A DNA stretch of 64,000 bases from Megaustenia siamemsis (taxonomy: Eukaryota; Mollusca; Gastropoda; Stylommatophora; Ariophantidae). The notes beneath the pieces are model-generated. The model saw only the letters and a program-made list of their open reading frames with translations, did not search any database and had not been told where the DNA came from. This document shows, in pieces, positions 20,613-30,235 of the stretch. Position numbers and translations under genes: made by a program. Location of the stretch: assembly GCA_032433765.1 (NCBI GenBank), contig JAVIAB010000092.1, positions 69,596,495-69,660,494 on the forward strand. Direction: 5' to 3'. Position 1 is the first letter of the stretch, and every line of letters starts with the position of its first letter.

Positions 20613-20869
20613 AAGGCAAAGAAATGCAAATGAATGCATAAAAATGCAAAGCTGTAGTAAAGCTAAATGTGACGGAGAATTTAAAAAAAAATAGAAAAAA
20701 GTGGTATGGTAAAAGCTTTACGTGATTAGCAGACGACACAGATTTGAACTACATCTCGGCTCAACAGACCTTCAGCAGGAACAAACAAACAACACGCACA
20801 CACAGATATGTCAGTAAAGGAAACTAATCCTACACAGCACATTGATGATGATGGATAGCCTCCAGTCTT

Positions 20870-21130
20870 TTATCCCTGATCGCTTGGCCAGACTGGTTAG
20901 TCTGGTTAGTCTGTTAGTCTGGTTAGTCTGGTTAGTCTGGTTAGTCTGGTTAGTCTGGTTAGTCTGGTTAGTCTGGTTAGTCTGGTTAGTCTGAGTAGTC
21001 TGGTTAGTCTGGTTAGTCTGCGTCACGGCCCGTCACGGGAGGTGAAGTTCGATCTTCATAATTCTGTTTCTTCTAATCCTGACGCAAACAGTCAGCTATG
21101 AGTCGCTAATCACATCTGGCCCAGGAACTC
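20870..21130 (+). repeat. Element X copy inside the foldback
   Basis: TGATCGCTTGGCCAGACTGG with the hairpin CCAGACT/AGTCTGG (perfect, 4-nt loop), then after the 9-bp array the second block AATCCTGACGCAAACAGTCA followed by GCTATGAGTCGCTAATC. Confidence 0.65.
20891..21020. repeat. 9-bp array (GGTTAGTCT)n
   Basis: About 14 copies of GGTTAGTCT, which is the loop plus right arm of the element X hairpin at 20886. The complement reads Thr-Asn-Gln repeats, an artefact of the 9-base period. Confidence 0.9.
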
Positions 21131-21518
21131 TTGCGTGTCTTGAGCTTAACATCAACAACAATGATCCACTTCGAACGGTGGGGATCCACAACATAGTTTT
21201 GGTTTTCTGGCCACAGAGCAGCACCCAGTGATCACATTTATTTTTATTTCTCATACTGGTTCGAAATTATTTGTTTTAGATGCTCCATTACTAGTTAATT
21301 ATGTAGGACTAATTTGATTTACTTACATATCTGTGTATGTGTTGTTTGTTTGTTCCTGCTGAAGGCCAATTGAGTCGAAACGTCGTTCTAATTTGTGTCA
21401 TCCATTAATCACGTAAGCTTTAACCATAGCATTTTTTTCTATTTAAAAAAAAAATTAAAATTCTCCTTCACAATCAGGTTTACTGCATACATGCATTTTT
21501 ATGCATTTCTTTGTCTTG

Positions 21519-22257
21519 ACCCGATTTGGTTCCAACTATGCCGAAGACTGTGACGGGCTTAAACGACGAGGTACCAGAGCTTTGCCATACACAAGCGAGA
21601 CAACTCTTCCAAACACAGTTAATGGGTGAACGATAAAAGAAGAAGAGGTTCCTAGTCACGCAATCAAAGGAAGGCCGTTTCTGCGCTAGAAGGACTGTGA
21701 AGATGTCAGACTTAAATACGACAGACAAGAGCACATCTGACAAACATGAATGCAGCTGATAGACATAAATACAAGTAATGATATAAGTAGGATTTTTTAT
21801 TTATTGTTATTTAAAGACACGTTGACAGAAACGTCATAATCCCATCCTATTAAACGAGAAAACTGTGAACAATCCTACTCTTTAGTTGATTAAAAAGAAA
21901 ACACTATGTTTAAAACACTATCTTGGAATCTTCACAATCCTAAAAGTTTACAGGAACGCGTTCCGGATCATTCCGGATTAAAAAAAAAAACCCCTATACG
22001 TTAGTACATCAGATGGGCATCAGGAGGTATACAGGTAAGACGTCGGCTCACTTAACGGGTGAGCGCTGAAAAAAGGAATAAATACAAATAATAGACATAA
22101 ATATAACTGAGACAAAGACAACTGATAATAATCGATAACTCTAGGATTTATACAAGCAATTGGTTCCTAGACCTGGGATGTTGGTTCAACGATCAGGCTG
22201 CACTGATTTGAATGATTTCCTGGGCCCAGCACCAAAAGCCGGAGCTTGTCCACCCCC
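21519..22257. other. No gene recognised
   Basis: An 87-codon minus-strand open stretch (21480-21743) has no known motif and overlaps the foldback arm. AT-rich sequence follows; near 22035 GCTCACTTAACGGGTGAGCG can fold into a short hairpin and resembles the end of element Y. Confidence 0.35.
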
Positions 22258-23060
22258 CGACGTACTACAATACACGGTTTTCTATATCGGCAAACCTCTA
22301 CTACATCCAGACGTACTACAATACACGGTTTTCTATATCGGCAAACCTCTACTACACCCACACGTACTACAATACACGGTTTTCTATATCGGCAAACCTC
22401 TACTACACCCACACGTACTACAATACACGGTTTTCTATATCGGCAAACCTCTACTACATCCAGGCGTACTACAATACAAGGTTTTCTATATCGACATATC
22501 TCTACTACATCCAGACGTACTACAATACAAGGTTTTCTATATTGCTAAACCTCTACTACGTCCAGATGTACTACAATACAAGGTTTTCTATATTGCTAAA
22601 CCTCTACTACGTCCAGACGTACTACAATACAAGGTTTTCTATATTGCTAAACCTCTACTACGTCCATATGTACTACAATACAAGGTTTTCTATATCGACA
22701 AACCTCTACTACGTCCAGACCTACTACAATACAAGGTTTTCTATATTGCTAAACCTCTACTACGTCCAGACGTACTACAATACAAGGTTTTCTATATCGA
22801 CAAACCTCTACTACGTCCAGACCTACTACAATACAAGGTTTTCTATATTGCTAAACCTCTACTACGTCCAGACGTACTACAATACAAGGTTTTCTATATC
22901 GACAAACCTCTACTACGTCCAGACCTACTACAATACAAGGTTTTCTATATTGCTAAACCTCTACTACGTCCAGACGTACTACAATACAAGGTTTTCTATA
23001 TTGCTAAACCTCTACTACATCCAGACGTACTACAATACAAGGTTCTCTATGTCGGCAGAC
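22258..23060 (+). repeat. 51-bp minisatellite with long open frames
   Basis: About 16 tandem copies of a 51-bp unit (core CTACAATACAAGGTTTTCTA). Since 51 is 17 codons, frames stay open through the array: a 318-codon frame (22160-23116) repeats VLQYKVFYIAKPLLRPD, and a second plus frame of 317 codons is also open. Unit variants change residues freely (V/L, A/D/G, R/H), so there is no sign of protein-level constraint. In the right half two variants alternate as a 102-bp dimer. I treat it as non-coding. Confidence 0.9.
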
Positions 23061-23406
23061 TTCTACCACTGTTGGGACTACAACGATCCTCAAGTCTATT
23101 CTTATGCAGACTGTGATCATCATCATCATCATCATCAACATCATCATCATCATGTGCCATATTAGTTAACCGTGGGCATTGAAACATATGCTCATTAACA
23201 CCATATACCCCATACACCTAGAGGGAACATTTACTTGACTGTATACTCTGGTCGTTCTCGCTATTTTCCCCACAAAAGATCGCAATTTCTGTGGTAACAT
23301 CAACTTCTGACTTGTCGTGAGTCGAAGAAAGTCTTACCTATAGTTCGTTCACAATTGTGTTTCATTTAGTAAATATGGTTTCACTTGGTATTCTCCTTCT
23401 CGTGTC
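23061..23406. other. Spacer with (CAT)n
   Basis: A (CAT)n stretch at 23118-23152 is followed by CATGTGCCATATTAGTTAAC, which resembles the very 3' end of a minus-strand LINE-A. The rest is unremarkable. Confidence 0.4.
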
Positions 23407-23710
23407 TAGTCATTACTGGTGTGAAATGTTCCATTTTTACCAGTCATTACTGGTGTGAAATGTTCCATTTTTACCAGTCATTACTGGTGTGATATGTTCC
23501 ATTTTTACCAGTCATTACTGGTGTGATATGTTCCATTTTTACCAGTCATTACTGGTATGAAATGTTCCATTTTTACCAGTCATTACTGGTGTGAAATGTT
23601 CCATTTTTACCAGTCATTACTGGTGTGATATGTTCCATTTTTACCAGTCATTACTGGTATGAAATGTTCCATTTTTACCAGTCATTACTGGTGTGAAATG
23701 TTCCATTTTT
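23407..23710. repeat. 34-bp minisatellite with hairpin in every unit
   Basis: Nine copies of a 34-bp unit. Each contains ACCAGTCATTACTGGT, a perfect 6-bp stem with a 4-nt loop, followed by GTGAAATGTTCCATTTTT. Variants are GTGATATG and GTATGAA. Confidence 0.95.
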
Positions 23711-24715
23711 AACCACAAAGATTGCTACAATTAGATCTAGAACTTTCTATCATCAACTTAAATGTACTGTAGAAAAATCACGGGATGGTGAAAAACAACT
23801 AAAATATGAACGATAAACCGTCGTGGTTTGTATGTGCAATAGTTTTAAGGAGCGTATGTATGTTTGTTTTTTTTGTAGACACCGTGCCGGCACGTGGCGT
23901 GACATCTTCACCTCGATCACAACACTTGATGGCATATTCCAGCAAGACTTGACCGGACATCATTTTATCTTATCTCTCCTACTCTATAACCCTGGTATCA
24001 GCTTTAACTGCTTGTAGTGAAATAATCATCTCTAACGGAGCTCCGCTAATTAATTAAGCCATAAATATTCATATCACGTGACAGGGGGAAGTTCCCGCAC
24101 GCGCGCAGACGCTCATGGCGTTGATGGCGTTGAGAGTTACAGTTCTTGCCAAAGACGTGTTATCATGACAGTGATAATTTGCGATGATTATCGGAAATTT
24201 CGCTCAACCCAAGTATGCGATTACTGTCTTGTGGGGTTCTTTTTATTAAAGATGACCCTCATTCACCTGGGATTCTACGTCGCTGGAGCAATTTCAGAGC
24301 TACTTCTCATTTGCGAGAACAATGACACGCTACAGAAGTGGACGATGGCAGCAAATTAATTTTATAGAGCGTACCATTCGTGACATTAGAAGACTGCATG
24401 TAACAGAAAAAAATGGAGATCATAATGTTAACTCTTTCACTCCAGATAACGGGTTTGACTATTATTCTAATCTTCATCTCATCATCGTGTTGTTTATCTG
24501 TTGGAGAGTATAGCACTCATCACAATCCGTTTGAAAGAATCTCTGTCTCTAGCCAGGTCTCCTACTTCTCGTCTTCATATCCAGCGTTCAGTTTGCAATC
24601 ATTGACACTCATCATCATGTCTCTACAAATAAAAGACAAAGTTTTTAATGAGAGTGGTCGAATTGTGTTGTTGTTTACAACAGGCTGCGGTATCAGCTCA
24701 TTTCGGCTAAACATA
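23711..24715. other. Low-repeat region, no gene proven
   Basis: Balanced composition and no detected repeat family. At 24040-24130 a TAATTAATTAAGCC / AAATATTCATATCACGTGAC stretch is followed by a GCGCGC-rich patch. Open stretches of 60-115 codons on both strands show no motif. Could be single-copy or regulatory DNA. Confidence 0.35.
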
Positions 24716-25187
24716 TCCGACTTCAGTCTAACATTCTGTGAGTACCCGACTTCAGTCTAACATTCTGTGAGTACCCGACTTCAGCCTAACATTCTGTGAG
24801 TACCCGACTTCAGCCTAACATTCTAGGCGTACCGACGTTTTGTCTAACATTCTGTGAGTACCCGACTTCAGTCTAACATTCTGTGAGTACCCGACTTCAG
24901 CCTAACATTCTAGGCGTACCCGACGTTTTGTCTAACATTCTGTGAGTACCCGACTTCAGCCTAACATTCTAGGCGTACCCGACTTTTTGTCTAACATTCT
25001 GTGAGTATCCGACTTCAGCCTAACATTCTGTAAGTACCTGACTTTAGTCTAACATTCTGTGAGTACCCGACTTCAGCCTAACATTCTGTGAGTATCCGAC
25101 TTCAGCCTAACATTCTAGGAGTACCCGACTTTTTGTCTAACATTCTGTGAGTACCGACTTCAGCCTAACATTCTGTTAGTACCAGTT
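24716..25187. repeat. 29-bp minisatellite
   Basis: About 16 copies of a 29-bp unit (core CCTAACATTCTGTGAGTACC plus CGACTTCAG). Two unit types (TGTGAGTA with CTTCAG, and TAGGCGTA with GTTTTG or TTTTTG) are interspersed in a semi-regular pattern. Confidence 0.95.
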
Positions 25188-25194
25188 TTTTTTT

Positions 25195-25374
25195 TCTGGC
25201 CTCTTCGACCCCGCTCGCTTGGCCAGATCAATAATTTTGATCAACTTTGGTTCACTGTTTCTCAAGCAAAGAATGGTGGGGGGGGGGAGGGAGGAGGAGT
25301 AGGAGGAGCATAGGTGCCCAATAGCGACAATGTTACTTAGTCTAGTCTGGCCAGGTGAGTAGATATCGGGAAGG
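25195..25374. repeat. Element X, two pieces in opposite orientation
   Basis: The plus-strand CCGCTCGCTTGGCCAGATCA starts a hairpin GATCAA/TTGATC (25226-25242). At 25337-25362 the complement carries CTCACCTGGCCAGACTAGAC. Between them is a G-rich tract (25275-25310). Confidence 0.6.
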
Positions 25375-25475
25375 AAGTACCAGCTTTACTGCAAACTACA
25401 ACACAGCGCAAATACGCCCAAACAGCGTCCTTATGACGAAGTGGTCTAACCTTTAATCATCTGGTGAATGCGATT
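25375..25475 (+). repeat. Element Y copy
   Basis: Matches 3125-3245: CTGCAAACTACAACACAGCG, CGTCCTTATGACGAAGTGG and an ATCATCTGGTGAATGCG end. The left block with CGAAAGG is missing. Confidence 0.5.
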
Positions 25476-25569
25476 CAACGCAATCAAAGAAGCAGACAAT
25501 CAGCTATGTTTCTCTGACCACCTTCAGGTCTGGTGCTAAAATGATTCAAGAGTCATTATTAACATCATG

Positions 25570-25702
25570 TGCCATATAGATTGGCATAGGCGATCATGTC
25601 CTTTCACAATCTTCTATCCACGGTGCATCGTATCAGTTCTGTTATTGAATGTTTTGCCATGACACCAAGCTATCTAATATAGTCTCTCTTTCTCGTCTGC
25701 AA
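25570..25702 (-). pseudogene. LINE-A, 3' end (first half of a split copy)
   Basis: The complement encodes the final residues of LINE-A (RKIVKGHDRLCQSIWHM-like) and upstream sequence to GACGAGAAAGAGAGAC. The rest of the same element continues at 26056, beyond the LINE-B insertion. Confidence 0.7.
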
Positions 25703-26055
25703 TGTCATCCTCTCTCTAGAATAGGTAGAATTGGATGGAAAGAAAAGAAAACAAACGAGGAAGTTTTAAAACAACTAACAATGAAAAGAGAACTACTAAA
25801 CACAATTAGGGCAAAGACAAATGAAATTTTTGGGTCATGTTAAATGACACAACAGCCTAATAAAAGTAATATTGGAAAGGAAAAAATACAAGGTAAAAGA
25901 GGTGGAGGCAGACCAAGACTAACATGGACGAATAACATCAAAAGATGGACAAGTCAGCCTATGACAATCTCCACCATCAAAGCAAGAGACAGAGTGGAAT
26001 GGCGCTCCATGGTAGCCAACCTTCGATGCAGAGACGGCACTCAATGATGATGATG
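25703..26055 (+). pseudogene. LINE-B 3' part nested in LINE-A
   Basis: Encodes RIGRIGWKEKKTNEEVLKQL, TMKRELLNTIRAKT, an FLGHVK-like block (frameshifted), KRGGGRPRLTWTNNIKRWTS, QPMTISTIKARDRVEWRSM and VANLRCRDGTQ, ending in a TGATGATGATG tail. Continuous frames of 64 and 67 codons remain. It is much better preserved than the LINE-A it interrupts, so it is younger. Confidence 0.8.
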
Positions 26056-26198
26056 AATCTCTTTCTCTGTATTTTGTCAGTTGTTACCAAGTATTCCAAC
26101 TTTCCTATTCTCATGATGTGCCCGAAAAATGTTGATTGCTTCTTTCTGATGTTTTTAGGAGTTCCGTTTTTGTTTTCGCCTGTTTGATTCAAGAGTAC
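26056..26198 (-). pseudogene. LINE-A, second half of the split copy
   Basis: The complement carries the GHIMRIGKLEYLVTTDKIQR motif (GHVMRR/VTTGK block) and upstream NIRKKQSTFF. Joined to 25570-25702 it matches the unbroken copies at 13534 and 41982. Confidence 0.75.
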
Positions 26199-26488
26199 TA
26201 TACCCAAATATGGGAGCCGCGTTAGCTCAGTGGTTAGTGAACTGGACCACAAAGGACAAAAGGTCGGGTTCTATCCCAACCGACGTCATCCAGGTTCACC
26301 TAGCCTTTAATGGGTACCGGATTTTTTTCTGGCAAAGTAAAGCGGCACGGGTGTAATACCGACCACATTACCCCAAAAATCATGTGCCGAAGGTCTGTAA
26401 AATGTATGGCACTAACACCATATTTCCTATACGCCACTTGGCGTGACGGGGGTACTTTACTTTCTTTTTACTTGTATACACAAATATG
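26199..26488 (+). mobile_element. SINE1 copy with 14-base TSD
   Basis: The body 26213-26474 starts GGGAGCCGCGTTAGCTCAGT, has the B box GGGTTCTATCCC, the ATGGGTACCGGATTTTTTTC region, AAAGCGGCACGGGTGTAATA and a TACTTTACTTTCTTTTT end. Flanks: TATACCCAAATATG (26199-26212) and TATACACAAATATG (26475-26488), one mismatch. The right copy overlaps the flank duplication of the adjacent LINE-E chimera, so the SINE arrived later. Confidence 0.85.
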
Positions 26489-26492
26489 TTAT

Positions 26493-27160
26493 CTTCTTCT
26501 ATCTTTTTAGCTCCCAGTGGAGCATAGGTCTTCAACAAACACTTTCCAAGTTGTTCTGTTTTTTGCCATTCTTTTAAGATCATTCCATGTCTTCCCCATC
26601 ATCGTCATCTCTTATTCTATCTGTCTTCTCCAAGAATTCCTTATTCTTCCTCTTTATCTTTTCCCCTGGGGATTTGTCTGTATCTCTTTATCCACTGGTA
26701 TTTGACTGGCACATTTCCATAATTCTATCAAATACCTTTTCGTAATCTATGAATCGATTATAAAGTGGGGATTTTAGTTCTAAACTTTGTTCAACTATTA
26801 TGCGTAGAGTAGTTATTTGATCAGCACATGATCTGTTCTTCCTAAAAGCTGCTTGTTCATCTCTCAAATGTTTCTCTATGGCCTCTTTTAGCCTCTCCAG
26901 AATGATTCTGTTTAATATTTTTCCTGGCACTGATAGTAGCATAATTTCCATATAATCTGTGCACTCCTGTAAACTTCCTTTCTTTGGTAGTTTGATCATA
27001 TAACCTTCTTTCCAATCGTTAGGTATTTCTTCCCTCTCCCAAATTTTATCCAATAGATTATGTAACATCTTGGTAGAGGTGTTAATATCTGCTTTGATGG
27101 CTTCCGAAGGAATTTCATAACTTGTCCATGTTTGTGAAGATTTTTTCGGCTTATTTTTTT
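26493..27160 (-). pseudogene. LINE-E part of an rRNA-LINE chimera
   Basis: On the minus strand, starting just after the 28S segment: SYEIPSEAIKADINTSTKML, HNLLDKIWEREEIPNDWKEG, LPKKGSLQECTDY, LLSVPGKILNRIILERLKEA, DEQAAFRKNRSCADQITTLR and FIDYEKVFDR, then an abrupt jump to the C-terminal block (MEMCQSNTSG, and in the 11-kb copy's order the FVEDLCS-like end). The RT palm with FADD is deleted, so it is dead. A second smaller deletion lies near 26665. It ends at 26493 next to AAATATGTTAT. Confidence 0.85.
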
Positions 27161-27474
27161 ACAGCATGGGATAGCCAGTCCCTTGCCCAACTCTCCTTTC
27201 TCGCCTCCTACGAACATGCCTGGTAGTGTACAGCGCCGCTATTCTGTACTCCCCTTTCGGGCCCCGGCAGCGCACGGGCGATCGCATATCCGGGCGGGAT
27301 TCTGACTTAGAAGCGTTCAGCCATATTCCCTCAGATGGTAGCCTCGCTCCATTGGCTTATCAGCCAAGCACGTGAACCAAATGTCTGAATCTGCGGTTCC
27401 TCTCGTACTGAGCAGGATTACCGTAGCAACGACCTGTCATCATTAGGGTGAAACTAACCTGTCTCACGACGGTC
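27161..27474 (-). pseudogene. 28S rRNA 3'-end retropseudogene
   Basis: The minus strand is the 3' end of animal 28S rRNA, from GACCGTCGTGAGACAGG through the sarcin-ricin loop AGTACGAGAGGAACC, TTGGTTCACGTGCTTGGCTG, GAATATGGCTGAACGCTTCT, AAGTCAGAATCCCGCCCGGA to GGCTATCCCATGCTGT. It is only 314 bases, starts abruptly at its 5' side, ends in an A7 stretch and continues directly into LINE-E. It is not a ribosomal array. Conservation is high, so insertion may be fairly recent. Confidence 0.95.
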
Positions 27475-27509
27475 ATTCATAATTAATTGGCAATTCATAA
27501 ATATGTTAT

Positions 27510-28124
27510 ACTCTACACAAAATAGTACCTGCATACAGTGTACAGTTTTCACTGTAATTTTATCTTCTTGGACAGATGCCACTAGAAACAGTTATGTACT
27601 TGATAACTAAAAACAAGTAGTTCACAAGTCATCATGTTATTCTGACTGGAGCAATTCAACAGTTAAATGGTTAGATGCTGTTAGCGTGAGGCGTCGGTAT
27701 GTCTATGTACAAACATAGGATCCTTATTGTTGTTAAGTCATAGATTTGAGAGGACATGCAATTGAATTTATTTATTTCTGTTTGTCTTTTGGAAAGCGGA
27801 TGGTCGAAGGGTAAACATATTTCATCACTCAAATAACACGGAGACAGTATTTTATTTTTTTATATATCAGAGGTTTAAATTTAAAAAAAAAATAGGAGAG
27901 TAAAACTCTGGCTTGTACATTACCTTAACACTTGCAACCAGACACCACAGTCTGCATTTTCAGACCTGTTTACTCCACCCAAACTAATTCTCCTCCACCC
28001 TGTAACCTTCGACAAACTTTGGACAGTAAGATCAATACCGTTTGAGATTTTTTTGTCTTTAAATTTCTTCTTTCTCTTCCTATTAACATCATCACACGAT
28101 CTAGCTATCGATGTTCGGACAATC
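27510..28124. other. Nothing recognised
   Basis: AT-rich sequence right of the chimera; the duplication AAATATGTTAT ends at 27509. No repeats or coding motifs seen. Confidence 0.4.
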
Positions 28125-28390
28125 CGTGATCGATTCCTGCTGAAAGCATTGTGAGTTGTACTCGTGGTTGGAAAAAAAAATAGCCCCCCCCCGCGGTCGA
28201 CCCCGCCACTGGCAGAAATGGGTGCCAGGGTATTACTCTGGGAAGACGAGGAATGTCGCATCGCATCGTAGGTTTCGATTCTTGAAGTGACACTTTACAG
28301 AAGTTTCCGAATATTTCTGGATAGGCGGCCGAGCACATATGGGTGGAAACTCGCGTGCTAAGATACCAATTCCAGTCTCGTACTTTACCT
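28125..28390 (-). repeat. SINE5 copy
   Basis: About 260 bases match the plus strand of 38786-39060 in inverse orientation: CACGCGAGTTTCCACCCATA, TGTGCTCGGCCGCCTATCCA, GAAATATTCGGAAACTTCTG, GAGTAATACCCTGGCACCCA and CCAACCACGAG. One end contains a GGTTCAAGTCT-like B box in the 38-kb copy, so a tRNA relation is possible but not shown. Confidence 0.6.
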
Positions 28391-29049
28391 TTACTTTATC
28401 ATCGTAATATCAATATTATCATCATCAGCATCGAATTCTTCTCCTTGTTTTTAACACAAGGATGCCAGGTAATACTGCTTTCTATAACCTCATTAATTCC
28501 CACTTCCTGTACCCATCATACCATCCACGTGATACGATGAGCGAGCACACTGGAGAGATAGAGTTGGCAGAAAATAAAATGGCTTGATAATGATTGCTTG
28601 AAGAAACGTTCATCTTATTTGGATTTGTATGCGTCCCCTCCACGTTTACTACTCTTCTTCGACCGTTTTAAAAGAGAGATAAATTGGCATAAACGCGTAG
28701 TTTTGTCATTTACAAGTTGCGATACTTTGCCTCTCTTGGCCCAGCACATTCAGCAGGGCAACATTTATCAAGAGTTCCCAAAGCTATTTCGACTCCTGCT
28801 GGCTAGGTTCAACTAGTGGTCTAACTCCAGGTCCATGATGAGGAGATATAGTATGGGCTTGGTCAGTTCTGATTCGCTTATTCTTTTCGCCGCTTTCCGA
28901 AGAGATGGTCTTGAACATCTTTCTTTCTTTCTCTTGTTCTTCACTTCCTCTTCTACCCGCTCGGGTATCGAGGGAGTTGCAAAGTTTTGGTTCTCGCCCT
29001 TTTGGCTTCACTCATTATCAGTTGATGCTGTTGTAATGTTTTTTTTTCT
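28391..29049. other. No gene recognised
   Basis: Overlapping 65-75-codon open stretches on both strands (28598-28816, 28784-29011, 28835-29053) carry no motif. No repeat family identified. Confidence 0.35.
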
Positions 29050-29458
29050 TTAATGCTGTCTGTCAATCTTGCTCTGGGTCTGCCTCTTGCTCTTCCCCTT
29101 GTACTCGTTTAATATATGTTTTGAATGGTAATTAAGCACACGGCGTTCTTTCTAGGTGGGCAGACCAGTTTATTTGTTGTTTCTGTATGTAGCTTAGGAT
29201 TGGCTCAATGCTTACTTTTTTTATTATAACGTCATTTCCGATTCTACCTCTTCTGTTTACTCTAAGCACTTTTCTCAGACATGGCATTTCTGTGGTGACG
29301 AGCTTTACTTTGTGCTTAGAGGCAAGTGACCATGTTTGGCGTTGGTAGCACAATGTTGGAATCAAGATATAAGTATAACTACATGTTTCTTGGTGTAATA
29401 GGTTTTGGTTATGGTTTGTCGAAGGCCCCGGTATCACTGCAAATGAACTAAAATCCAT
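29050..29458 (-). pseudogene. LINE-C relative, C-terminal relic
   Basis: The minus strand reads ILIPTLCYQRQTWSLASKHK, LVTTEMPCLRKVLRVNRRGR, IGNDVIIKKVSIEPILSYIQ and KQQINWSAHLERTPCA, and after a stop a GKSKRQTQSKIDRQH-like basic block. The order matches LINE-C at 39816 (IPTLCYQ..TEMKCVRRMTG..RNEELRKKLGIAPAIEYIRKQQI) but is more diverged, so a related family. Confidence 0.7.
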
Positions 29459-30235
29459 AATTACTCACCGCCCATGCCAGTGGAATCATCCGAATTGAAA
29501 CTCATCTCACTGAAGGGTCCAAACAAAGAAAGGCAGCTGCAGTCCATATCATAGCAGGTCTGTACCTGACACAACAGAAGACATCAGATCAATCGGCACT
29601 GAAAGTGAACGCAGCTGAATTGTCCTTCGTCATACGATATCATCATTCATCGTAAACAAGTGGAATATCGAAATATGATCCGGATGAAACAAAGCAGCTC
29701 ACGGTGTGCACAGAGCGCTAACTCAGTAGCTCCAGCAGTAAGCCGTCTTGGAATATGAGGAAACTGCAACAATGAACACTTTTAAAACTGAGCCTCATTG
29801 GTTGTTGCCGCCTATCCGTCATATTGGCCGGTATTCCAATGATGACGTCTACTACAATCAACACAGAACACACTAACCCACACTGTAGAGAATTTCTGAT
29901 CACATGCACGTACTCAGCTGCACCGGCGAAGATCCGTGGAACTTCCGATCTACACACTTATCTGCATTTGACAGATAGAATTAACCATCTTTCCTGTACA
30001 AAACGTAACAGTGAGCGCTGACACAAGCATGGCCGTGTCATCTTGAAACCAGAAGTTATAGGTATTGTTTTGTGTTGAGGTATACGGGATAGTTTGCCCC
30101 AATATTTGGTTTGCCTTATTGCATCGTATATCTGTTTATTTGTCTATTTTACTATCTTCGGAGTTTATTGTTCGCATGTATTTTTTTTTGTTTTTTTTTG
30201 CGCTCACCAGCTTTGACCTTTCTCTGACGAAATTC
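29459..30235. other. No gene recognised
   Basis: Short broken reading frames such as a SKQRKAAAVHIIAGLYLTQQ stretch near 29520-29580 could be an unidentified element, but I cannot name it. Confidence 0.35.

Larger units (their letters stand above)
20613..21518. mobile_element. ~0.9 kb foldback element with nested element X
   Basis: The left arm (about 20613-20815) and right arm (about 21310-21518) are complementary with indels over roughly 200 bases. Matching blocks include AAAGAAATGCA, ATGCATAAAAATGCA, GGAGAATTT, GCTTTACGTGATTA-like, and CTTCAGCAGGAACAAACAAA. The interior carries element X and a 9-bp array. No transposase; no TSD resolved, because the left edge merges with the 26-bp array. 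Confidence 0.7.

Noticed and set aside
20891..21020. Telomere-like repeat (TTAG-containing)
   Set aside because: The unit is GGTTAGTCT, 9 bases, and is explained by the hairpin of element X; it is not a TTAGGG or TTAGG array.
21480..21743. 87-residue minus-strand protein
   Set aside because: It overlaps the foldback arm and has no motif; likely chance.
23407..23710. CRISPR-like array
   Set aside because: Units are directly tandem without unique spacers, and the genome is eukaryotic. The same holds for the other arrays.
26213..26290. A functional tRNA gene (A and B boxes present)
   Set aside because: No complete cloverleaf, and the segment is the head of a dispersed SINE with TSDs. The same holds for the other SINE1, SINE2 and SINE4 heads.
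27161..27474. A functional 28S rRNA gene or rDNA unit, or an R2/R1-type insertion site
   Set aside because: Only 314 bases of the 3' end are present, fused to a LINE at the A stretch. The fragment starts downstream of the R2 site and is not flanked by further rDNA.
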